Assembly: GCA_964448305.1 (NCBI GenBank)
Contig: CAYUWB010000031.1
Coordinates: 1 to 13,014 of the forward strand
DNA: 13,014 nucleotides
Direction: 5' to 3'
Source: Thioglobus_C sp964448305
GTDB taxonomy: Bacteria; Pseudomonadota; Gammaproteobacteria; PS1; Pseudothioglobaceae
Positions 6,054 through 12,281 of the stretch are shown here, piece by piece (position 1 is the first letter of the stretch; every line of letters starts with the position of its first letter). Both the position numbers and the translations under genes were made by a program. Under the pieces are notes generated by a model, which ran no database searches, was not told the DNA's origin, and worked only from the letters and a program-made list of their open reading frames with translations.

Positions 6054-8015
6054 ATGGCGATCGTTGAAGTTGCAATACCTGTACCGCTAAACAAAACCTT
6101 TGACTACCTATGTGATGTCGAAGTGGAGGTTGGTACGCGCGTAAGAGTGCCTTTTATTCGCAAAAAAGTAGTCGGTATTGTATTAGGCAATAAAGACAAG
6201 AGTGATTTTGACAAGCTCAAATCAGTTGAAGAAGTCCTAGATGATGAACCAATACTAGACCAAACCATTCTTGATTTTTTGTTTTGGTCGGCCAAATATT
6301 ATCACCATCCAATTGGCGAGGTAATATCAGCAGCATTGCCAAAGAACCTACGTCTTGGCAAAGAAGCAAAAATTAAAAAAGTCACCGGATTACCCATAGA
6401 TACTGAAAAACCAGATTACGAAATTACAGATGAACAATCTTATGCAATTAATGAGATTACCAAATCTCAAGACAGTTACCATGGGTTTTTACTGCATGGC
6501 GTTACCGGTAGTGGCAAGACTGAGGTTTATCTTAATATTACTCAGGCTGCATTAGACCAAGGCAAGCAAGTATTGGTCTTAGTGCCTGAAATTGGGCTCA
6601 CACCGCAAATGATCTCTCGCTTCGAATCGCGCCTAGAAACTCGTGTTGTTGCTATTCATTCGCAACTCAATGAAACACAAAAGCTCGATGCCTACCTGCT
6701 GGCAAAGAATGGTGAGGCTGGTGTCGTGCTTGGCACCCGAAGTGCAATTTTTGCACCGATGCCAAATTTAGGTTTGATTATCATCGATGAAGAGCATGAT
6801 GGTTCGTTCAAACAACAATCTAACTTTCGCTATTCCGCTAGAGATTTGTGCTTCATACGCGCTAAACAGGCCAACATTCCATTGGTGTTAGGTACAGCAA
6901 CACCCTCACTAGAAATGCTAAAAAATGTGATGGATAAAAAAATCACACGCCTTACGCTCACGCAGCGCGCCGGCGGCGCAACAATGCCAAAAGTTAGTTT
7001 AATTGATATGCGCCAGCATTTTGATGGACTGTTGTCTGCTTTGCTAATCGAAAAAATGCAGCAATACTTATCTAGTGGCAAGCAAGTGATGTTGTTTATC
7101 AATCGTCGTGGTTATGCACCGGTTTATTATTGTAAAGAGTGTGGTTGGAAGGCCGAATGTGGGCATTGCGACTCAGGCATGATTTACCATCGACATATTA
7201 ACCGACTCAAATGCCACCACTGTGGTGACGAACAAATGCCTCAGCACACTTGCCCAGATTGTAAGCAACCTAGCCTTGAAGTGTTGGGTTATGGCACCGA
7301 ACGACTAGAAGAAACCTTATCCTCGCATTTTTCCGATACACCAATTATTCGTATTGATCGCGATACTACTCGCCGCAAAAAAGCCTTTGGTGAGCATTTA
7401 AAACAAATTAACTCTGGCGAGCCTTGTATTATTGTGGGTACGCAAATGCTAGCCAAGGGGCATGATTTTTCTAATTTGGCTATGGTGGGAATCTTAGATG
7501 CTGATGCAGGTTTGTTGTCGCTCGATTTTCGTGCAACAGAGCATTTAGCGCAGTTACTGATTCAGGTATCCGGCCGTGCTGGTCGAAATGCCGATCAAGG
7601 TGAAGTGGTTATTCAAACCCGCTATCCCGATCATCCGATTTTTAGCTATGTGCTTTCATCACGTTATACACAGTTTGCTAGCCAATTGCTCAAACAACGT
7701 AGCAATGCATTATTGCCGCCATTCTCACATCAGGCGCTATTGTGTGCCAATGCCAAAAACAAACAAATGGCTGAGGATTTTTTGCGTGAAGCAGCTGGCT
7801 TGCTAAAGAGCATCCAAATCGATACGGTGGAAATTTGGGGGCCAGTGGCTAATATTATCGAGAAAAAATCGGATTACTACTACTTCAACTTGTACTTACA
7901 GTCAGATGACAGAAAATCACTACACCAAATGTTGGCTACTTTTAATCAGCACATTGATACAATAAAAATAAAAAGTGGAATGCGTTGGTACTTGGATGTT
8001 GACCCGATTGAGTAA
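6054..8015 (+). CDS. priA: primosomal protein N' (replication restart helicase PriA), short form
   Basis: PriA recognises stalled forks and D-loops and reloads the replicative helicase through PriB/DnaT or PriC. The N-terminal 3'-DNA-end-binding domain (1 to about 100) includes PLNKTFDYL and the typical KYYHHPIGEV at 81-90. The helicase core has Walker A GVTGSGKT at 149-156 and DEEH at 245-248. Eight cysteines (360, 363, 369, 372, 387, 390, 400, 403) match the two structural zinc sites. Motifs around GTQMLAKGHDF and QVSGRAGR, and a normal C-terminus, follow. The protein has 653 residues against 732 in E. coli. Only about 20 residues join the N-terminal domain to the helicase, so the winged-helix domain found there in E. 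coli PriA appears to be absent. No ribosome site is obvious. Its 3' end meets the DUF3501 gene two bases apart. Confidence 0.95.
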   Translation: MAIVEVAIPVPLNKTFDYLCDVEVEVGTRVRVPFIRKKVVGIVLGNKDKSDFDKLKSVEEVLDDEPILDQTILDFLFWSAKYYHHPIGEVISAALPKNLRLGKEAKIKKVTGLPIDTEKPDYEITDEQSYAINEITKSQDSYHGFLLHGVTGSGKTEVYLNITQAALDQGKQVLVLVPEIGLTPQMISRFESRLETRVVAIHSQLNETQKLDAYLLAKNGEAGVVLGTRSAIFAPMPNLGLIIIDEEHDGSFKQQSNFRYSARDLCFIRAKQANIPLVLGTATPSLEMLKNVMDKKITRLTLTQRAGGATMPKVSLIDMRQHFDGLLSALLIEKMQQYLSSGKQVMLFINRRGYAPVYYCKECGWKAECGHCDSGMIYHRHINRLKCHHCGDEQMPQHTCPDCKQPSLEVLGYGTERLEETLSSHFSDTPIIRIDRDTTRRKKAFGEHLKQINSGEPCIIVGTQMLAKGHDFSNLAMVGILDADAGLLSLDFRATEHLAQLLIQVSGRAGRNADQGEVVIQTRYPDHPIFSYVLSSRYTQFASQLLKQRSNALLPPFSHQALLCANAKNKQMAEDFLREAAGLLKSIQIDTVEIWGPVANIIEKKSDYYYFNLYLQSDDRKSLHQMLATFNQHIDTIKIKSGMRWYLDVDPIE

Positions 8016-8017
8016 AG

Positions 8018-8602
8018 TTAAGTGAAATCTTGTCCTAGTGCTTCTTGAGTCAAGCTGTCTAAAATAATTTCTTGTGGGTAATAGCTGTGCTCAACACCCA
8101 TCTTTACAATTGCTTTATTACAAAAGTCGTTAACCATCGCTTGGGTAAACTCAAAGCGCATAAAATGCACAGAAGAAGTTTTATCTTCAGTTTCTCTTTC
8201 TAAATCCTCATTACAAATAGGATAAACTTTTGAATGTTCACTCACTTGGATATAAATGCTACGCTCTACGCCAATCAGTTTTGACAAGGCTTCTTTGCGA
8301 TCTTCAACTGCGTTATATTCAATCATCATGGTTGCTTTTAAATTAAGCCCTGTTGGTATCATAGGGTTGTAGGTATCTAATTCTTCTTGTATTTCAGCAG
8401 CTTCAAAGATTTTTTCAATACGGAGCATTTCTTGAATTTGATAATGAACAGTCATCTGATTTTCAAATAGTAAACGAATATGCTCTCCAAGGTTAACTTG
8501 CCTATTTTTCTTAAGAGTCATAACTTGTTGGCGAAAGTCTTGCCTAGTTAACGCATATTTTTCTAACGAAAATAAATCTGCTGTTGTTAGTAGTGCTGAC
8601 AT
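8018..8602 (-). CDS. DUF3501 family protein
   Basis: This 194-residue cytoplasmic protein has no signal peptide or membrane segment. I recognise the DUF3501 pattern: LKKNRQVNLGEHIRLLFEN near residues 30-48, then YQIQEMLRIEKIF, IQEELDTYNPMIPTGLNLKA and MMIEYN. No catalytic motif is known to me; it has two cysteines, no CxxC, and many charged residues. Its ATG overlaps the stop of the upstream Fe-S protein by one base (TAATG), so translation is coupled. DUF3501 genes are, to my knowledge, repeatedly found beside this kind of Fe-S/CCG protein and rubrerythrin, so a role in the same redox process is likely. The biochemical function is unknown. Confidence 0.8.
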   Translation of the reverse strand: MSALLTTADLFSLEKYALTRQDFRQQVMTLKKNRQVNLGEHIRLLFENQMTVHYQIQEMLRIEKIFEAAEIQEELDTYNPMIPTGLNLKATMMIEYNAVEDRKEALSKLIGVERSIYIQVSEHSKVYPICNEDLERETEDKTSSVHFMRFEFTQAMVNDFCNKAIVKMGVEHSYYPQEIILDSLTQEALGQDFT

Positions 8603-9921
8603 TATGTTTTTTCCTTATCTAAGCCGTAGGCTATTTTGACTAAACTCATCGGATGTATGGCCTTCACCTTATGTTCAGAGATGTGTGCAATATGATTACC
8701 CGCCATTACACAATCACTAAGCACTAAATCTGTTTTATCTGATATTTTTTTAGCAATTGGTTTTCCAATCTTTACAGCATATGTATGGGTTTCAACGCGT
8801 ACACCATAAGTTCCATCATGTCCGGAACAGCGCTGAATCACATCTAAATCTAGGTCTGGAATCAAACTTAATACTTTTTTAGTTTGTAAGCCAATATTTT
8901 GCACTCTTTGGTGGCAAGCTACATGATATAAGACATGTTGATTAATTGACTTAAAATCAGTTTTTAAAACACCCTCTTTATTCAAAAACATCAGATACTC
9001 AAAAGGATCATAAAATGCTTCACCAATGGTTTTAATGTCTTTATTTTTCGACATGATCATCGGCAGTTCATTCTTAAACATCAGTACACAAGAAGGGATT
9101 GGAGCCATTAGCTTATAACCTTGTTCAATCAAAGCCATTAATGGAGCAATGTTCTCTTGTGCATAAGCTTCAACACTCTCAAGATCACCCAGTTCCATTT
9201 TCGGCATGCCACAACATTGGGTTTTTTGTACAAGCTTTACCTCGACATTATTGTGTCGCAATACATCGATAATATCTAGTGCAGTATCTGGATCATTGAA
9301 TTCACCATAACAGGTGCCAAAAATTGCTACTTTATATTGACTGTCATTTTGCTCACAAACAAAACGTTTAGACAGTTTCTTAGAGTGGTATTTTGGAATC
9401 AATGCATCAGTATGGACGCCTAAGGTTTTTTCTAGCACCTTGCGAAAAGGTTTAAATTTATTCGTCCAATTAATCACGCTAGACAATACTGGCATAGATG
9501 AAAAGGCACCTACCTTTTGTGGCGAAGTTAAAATTTTATGTGATAGTTTGGATTTTCCTTGTTTAAAGTCAACAGCTTTAGCTCTAAGCATCAAGTGCGG
9601 AAAATCAATGTTCCACTCATGTGGTGGTACATAAGGGCACTTCGTCATAAAACAGAGGTCACATAAATAACACTGGTCTACAACTTTACTATAATCTGCT
9701 TTATCAACACCATCCATCTCAAAAGTTTCTGAGGTATCAACTAAATCAAATAATGTTGGAAAAGATTGGCATAAAGTAACGCACCGACGACATGTATGGC
9801 AAATATCAAACACACGCTCCATCTCGGTGTGAAGCGAATTTTCATCGTAATACGCTTCATCTTTCCAGTCGATAGGGTGACGCATAGGGGCTGCTAACGA
9901 GCCTTCTCTGTAATTAGACAT
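8602..9921 (-). CDS. Fe-S oxidoreductase with two 4Fe-4S sites and CCG domains (GlpC/HdrD-like)
   Basis: This is a cytoplasmic electron-transfer protein of about 439 residues. Counting from the ATG at 9921, the first ferredoxin-like motif has cysteines 41, 44, 47 and 51 (CHTCRRC), the second 84, 87, 90 and 95 (CYLCDLC). Two CCG-type repeats follow: the first has C204, CCG at 236-238 and C278; the second has C336, CSGHDG starting at 365 in place of CCG, and C404. This layout is that of GlpC, glycolate-oxidase iron-sulfur and heterodisulfide-reductase D-like subunits. A frame two codons longer opens with TTG at 9927, but the ATG is preferred. No flavin domain or glpA/glpB, glcD or hdrABC partner is nearby. 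It lies between rubrerythrin and DUF3501 and overlaps DUF3501 by one base. I infer that it passes electrons to or from rubrerythrin; the real substrate is unknown. Confidence 0.85.
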   Translation of the reverse strand: MSNYREGSLAAPMRHPIDWKDEAYYDENSLHTEMERVFDICHTCRRCVTLCQSFPTLFDLVDTSETFEMDGVDKADYSKVVDQCYLCDLCFMTKCPYVPPHEWNIDFPHLMLRAKAVDFKQGKSKLSHKILTSPQKVGAFSSMPVLSSVINWTNKFKPFRKVLEKTLGVHTDALIPKYHSKKLSKRFVCEQNDSQYKVAIFGTCYGEFNDPDTALDIIDVLRHNNVEVKLVQKTQCCGMPKMELGDLESVEAYAQENIAPLMALIEQGYKLMAPIPSCVLMFKNELPMIMSKNKDIKTIGEAFYDPFEYLMFLNKEGVLKTDFKSINQHVLYHVACHQRVQNIGLQTKKVLSLIPDLDLDVIQRCSGHDGTYGVRVETHTYAVKIGKPIAKKISDKTDLVLSDCVMAGNHIAHISEHKVKAIHPMSLVKIAYGLDKEKT

Positions 9922-9937
9922 AGCCAAGTTTTTTCTG

Positions 9938-9946
9938 ATTACAACA
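9938..9946 (-). promoter_or_regulatory. possible extended -10 for the Fe-S/DUF3501 operon
   Basis: The minus strand reads TGTTGTAAT, a TGN extension plus a five-of-six -10 hexamer, about 16 bases before the ATG at 9921. It is embedded in one arm of the 37-bp dyad, so a protein on the dyad would cover the promoter. No convincing -35 is seen. The genes may also be served by read-through from rubrerythrin. Confidence 0.3.
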
Positions 9947-9975
9947 TGTCGTGATTAATACATAACATGTTGTAA
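9939..9975. promoter_or_regulatory. 37-bp perfect-arm inverted repeat, probable operator
   Basis: TTACAACATGT (9939-9949) and ACATGTTGTAA (9965-9975) are exact 11-base inverted copies around a 15-base centre. Each arm itself contains the palindrome ACATGT (9944-9949 and 9965-9970). The two cores are 21 bases apart, two turns of the helix, as expected for two dimers bound on one face of the DNA. It fills the gap between the rubrerythrin and Fe-S genes. The minus-strand sequence after it has no U-run, so a terminator is unlikely. The motif is unlike the box found before the oxyR-like gene. Confidence 0.5.
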
Positions 9976-9979
9976 AAAA

Positions 9980-10393
9980 TTATAAATTATCTAACGCTTT
10001 TTGGAAACGGTTTGCATGAGAACGCTCAGCTTTAGCTAAGGTTTCAAACCAATCTGCAATCTCGTCAAAACCTTCTTCTCTGGCTGTTTTAGCCATACCA
10101 GGATACATGTCAGTATATTCATGTGTTTCGCCAGCAACTGCTGCTCTAAGATTATCTCCAGTTTCACCAATTGGCAAACCTGTAGCAGGATCACCTACTT
10201 CCTCTAAATATTCTAAATGGCCATGTGCATGGCCTGTTTCGCCTTCTGCTGTTGAACGAAATACTGCTGAGACATCATTGTATCCTTCGATGTCAGCTTT
10301 TGCTGCAAAGTATAGGTAGCGACGATTTGCCTGCGATTCACCTGAAAAAGCATCTTTTAAATTTTGTTCAGTATTACTTCCTTGTAACGACAT
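9980..10393 (-). CDS. rbr: rubrerythrin, di-iron domain only (no rubredoxin domain)
   Basis: Rubrerythrins are ferritin-like di-iron proteins that reduce hydrogen peroxide to water in the cytoplasm. The 137 residues form the four-helix domain. They hold all seven ligands expected from the family: E19 in GESQANRRY, E52 and H55 in GETGH, E89 and E92 in GETHEY, and E123 and H126 in ERSH. There is no cysteine and no C-terminal rubredoxin domain, so electrons must come from another protein. The start is the ATG at 10393, preceded by a near-perfect AAGGAGA. The frame stays open to a GTG at 10423, but that start has no such site. It diverges from an oxyR-like regulator and precedes the Fe-S and DUF3501 genes. 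The strong ribosome site, unusual in this window, suggests high expression. Confidence 0.92.
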   Translation of the reverse strand: MSLQGSNTEQNLKDAFSGESQANRRYLYFAAKADIEGYNDVSAVFRSTAEGETGHAHGHLEYLEEVGDPATGLPIGETGDNLRAAVAGETHEYTDMYPGMAKTAREEGFDEIADWFETLAKAERSHANRFQKALDNL

Positions 10394-10398
10394 AACGC

Positions 10399-10405
10399 TC
10401 TCCTT
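10399..10405 (-). promoter_or_regulatory. strong ribosome binding site of the rubrerythrin gene
   Basis: AAGGAGA on the minus strand lies five bases before the ATG at 10393. It fixes the rubrerythrin start and removes a ten-codon extension that would begin at a GTG. It is the best Shine-Dalgarno match seen in the window. Confidence 0.8.
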
Positions 10406-10467
10406 TTTATTGAAATTACTCACATTCTAACACCAATCTTTTCTTAGGTAAATTGAATTATTTAAGT

Positions 10468-10473
10468 TATAAT
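10468..10473 (+). promoter_or_regulatory. -10 element of the oxyR-like gene
   Basis: TATAAT is a consensus -10 hexamer 26 bases before the ATG at 10500, predicting a transcription start near 10480 and a leader of about 20 bases. No good -35 is visible, as expected for an activator-dependent or weak promoter. The predicted start point lies inside the adjacent LysR-type box. Confidence 0.38.
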
Positions 10474-10474
10474 A

Positions 10475-10489
10475 ATCGTATTTTCCGAT
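10475..10489. promoter_or_regulatory. LysR-type regulator box (ATC-N9-GAT) between oxyR-like gene and rubrerythrin
   Basis: ATCG-N7-CGAT is a perfect dyad that fits the T-N11-A and ATC-N9-GAT patterns of LysR-type binding sites. It has the same 4-7-4 geometry as OxyR half-sites (ATAG-N7-CTAT). It lies between the -35 and -10 proposed for rubrerythrin and over the predicted start point of the regulator gene. Binding here could control both directions. A second half-site at the expected spacing is not evident. Confidence 0.5.
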
Positions 10490-10499
10490 AGTTAATTTT

Positions 10500-11363
10500 A
10501 TGCTACCATCACTCAAAAATTTAGAATACTTAATCGCGCTGTCTGAGTGTTTAAATTTTTCAAAAGCGGCAAAGAGTTGCTTCGTTAGTCAGTCAACTCT
10601 CAGTGCGGGCATCGCTAAATTAGAGCAAGATTTAAATGCGATTTTGGTGGAACGCAACAACAAATCAGTTGTACTTACAAAAATTGGCATTCGAATTGTT
10701 GATCAAGCTCAGCAAGTAATTAATTCAACACAAGATTTAGTCAATATAGCAAAAACTGATTTCTTTCAAAGTAAAATTAACATTGGTATTATTCCGACCA
10801 TTTCACCCTATTTACTGCCACAATTAATCCAGAATTTACAGACAACCTACCCACAGTTGAGCTTATCATTCGTTGAAGAGAAAAGTGAAGTGTTGTTAGG
10901 TAAGGTACAATCATTAGAAATTGATTTTGCAATTTTTGCTTTTCCGTACGACATACCAAATAGCATCGAGGCACATACCCTCTTTAAAGAGTCATTGATT
11001 TTTATCCAACATAAAGAGCGTGATCAATCTAACATCAAACATCAAGAGTTACTCTTGTTAGAACAAGGCAATTGCCTAAGAGATCAAATTATATCCAGTT
11101 GTAATATCAAAAAAAATCAAATATCTGAATGTTCTTGCAGTAGTTTAGCAACCTTAATTGCAATGGTGAATATGAATACTGGTGTGAGTTTATTACCAAA
11201 AATGGCTATTCAACACAATATTTTAAGCCCTTATCCGGATATTAACATTGACAACAGCACACTCTCTCAAGCAAAACGTGAAGTTGGTATTATCTATCGA
11301 AAACAAAACTCTCAAGCGCAAAATATTTTAAAAATTGCCCAATTAATCCAACACCCCTTCTAA
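10500..11363 (+). CDS. oxyR: LysR-type transcriptional regulator, OxyR-like peroxide sensor
   Basis: OxyR is a cytoplasmic DNA-binding tetramer whose two cysteines form a disulfide on exposure to hydrogen peroxide. The 287 residues begin with the LysR winged helix-turn-helix (1 to about 60; SKAAKSCFVSQSTLSAGIAKLEQDL). The sensor domain contains IPTISPYLLP (98-107; E. coli OxyR has TVGPYLLP here) and GNCLRDQIISSC at 190-201. This places cysteines at 192 and 201, nine apart, just like C199 and C208 of E. coli OxyR. The late GVSLLPKMA is also typical. Extra cysteines occur at 17, 27, 211 and 213. The ATG has no ribosome site. It diverges from rubrerythrin, its likely target. Its last 21 bases overlap the convergent hydrolase gene. 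Being an OxyR-type LysR is well supported; orthology to E. coli OxyR is inferred. Confidence 0.85.
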   Translation: MLPSLKNLEYLIALSECLNFSKAAKSCFVSQSTLSAGIAKLEQDLNAILVERNNKSVVLTKIGIRIVDQAQQVINSTQDLVNIAKTDFFQSKINIGIIPTISPYLLPQLIQNLQTTYPQLSLSFVEEKSEVLLGKVQSLEIDFAIFAFPYDIPNSIEAHTLFKESLIFIQHKERDQSNIKHQELLLLEQGNCLRDQIISSCNIKKNQISECSCSSLATLIAMVNMNTGVSLLPKMAIQHNILSPYPDINIDNSTLSQAKREVGIIYRKQNSQAQNILKIAQLIQHPF

Positions 11364-12281
11364 AAACAAATATACTGCGTAAGCATTCTGTCGGTTTGCA
11401 ACTTCAAAAGGAACTTCATCTTCAAATTCTGACCAGTCAATACTGTTATAAGTTTCTTCGAACTGCTCCATTTCTTCAACAGCTTTGCCAAGTTTATCTA
11501 GCAAGAATTTAAGGTAACGATAGGTCAAATCCATGGTTTCTTCAGGTAAATCGGAGGCACTTCCATGGCCAGGCACAAAATACTCAATCTGCATTTTTTT
11601 AACTCTTTCCAAGGTTTCGACCCAACTGATGATATTAGCATCGCCCACAAAAGGCAGTCGTCCTTCAAAAATGATATCGCCACTATATAGCACCTCTTCG
11701 GTTTTATTAAGCAGCGACATATCGCCACTAGAATGCACCTTGCCAAAATAATTGATTAAAAATTGATGTCCACCCAAACTAAACTTAGTATCTTTGTCGA
11801 TAATACGATCTGGCTCAACCAAATAAGTTTTATTATTCACCCAAGGTGATAATGAAATTCGTCTAGAGGCCAAAAGTTTTTCTGCGACTTCAGAATCTAA
11901 ATAATCCCAAGTGCCCTTTGGCGCCCAAACCTCGGCACCAGCTTCTTTAAAAACTTGTAATCCATATAAATGATCGGCATGGTAATGACTCATCACGACA
12001 ATCTTGATGGGCTGGTCGGTTACTTTACGAATTTCACTTAGCATTGCATTTGCGAGTGATGGCGTGCCGAGTGCGTCAAATACCACTACCCCTTCGGAAG
12101 TGACAACAAAACCGGCATTAGAGATAAAGCCCTCATATTCTGTTGCAGCACCTGAAAGCCCTGGTACATAATAAGAATGATCTGAAACCTGTTCCGCCTT
12201 AACCTCAACACCAACGGGCGCATCATTCTTTGCCTGAGCTAAAGTTGTTATTAATACCAATAATAAAGTTAAAAATTTCAT
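11343..12281 (-). CDS. exported metallo-beta-lactamase-fold hydrolase
   Basis: This 312-residue protein begins with a clear signal peptide (MKFLTLLLVLITTLAQA, probable cleavage after residue 17), so it should act in the periplasm. The metallo-beta-lactamase fold is shown by HYHADH at 99-104 (H99, H101, D103, H104), H183 in KVHSSGD, D202 in YSGD and H239 in PGHG, a complete set for two metal ions. The general look is that of exported MBL hydrolases such as SoxH or quinoprotein-relay types, but I cannot fix the substrate. The C-terminal 60 residues are acidic and helical-looking. Its ATG overlaps the bioA stop as ATGA, so it is probably co-translated with bioA, although a periplasmic enzyme has no obvious place in biotin synthesis. 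The 3' end overlaps the oxyR-like gene by 21 bases. Confidence 0.83.
   Translation of the reverse strand: MKFLTLLLVLITTLAQAKNDAPVGVEVKAEQVSDHSYYVPGLSGAATEYEGFISNAGFVVTSEGVVVFDALGTPSLANAMLSEIRKVTDQPIKIVVMSHYHADHLYGLQVFKEAGAEVWAPKGTWDYLDSEVAEKLLASRRISLSPWVNNKTYLVEPDRIIDKDTKFSLGGHQFLINYFGKVHSSGDMSLLNKTEEVLYSGDIIFEGRLPFVGDANIISWVETLERVKKMQIEYFVPGHGSASDLPEETMDLTYRYLKFLLDKLGKAVEEMEQFEETYNSIDWSEFEDEVPFEVANRQNAYAVYLFLEGVLD

Larger units (their letters stand above)
10466..10495 (-). promoter_or_regulatory. candidate rubrerythrin promoter
   Basis: On the minus strand TTAACT (10490-10495) and TATAAC (10466-10471) are separated by 18 bases, matching four and five of six consensus positions. Transcription would begin near 10459, giving a leader of about 66 bases. 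The LysR-type box 10475-10489 occupies most of the spacer. The -10 overlaps the opposite-strand -10 of the regulator gene. Confidence 0.4.

Noticed and set aside
9939..9975. Dyad as a plain terminator after rubrerythrin
   Set aside because: On the minus strand the second arm is followed by an A-rich, not T-rich, sequence, and the 15-base loop is long.
10394..10423. Longer rubrerythrin starting at the GTG at 10423
   Set aside because: The strong AAGGAGA lies inside that extension and points to the ATG at 10393.
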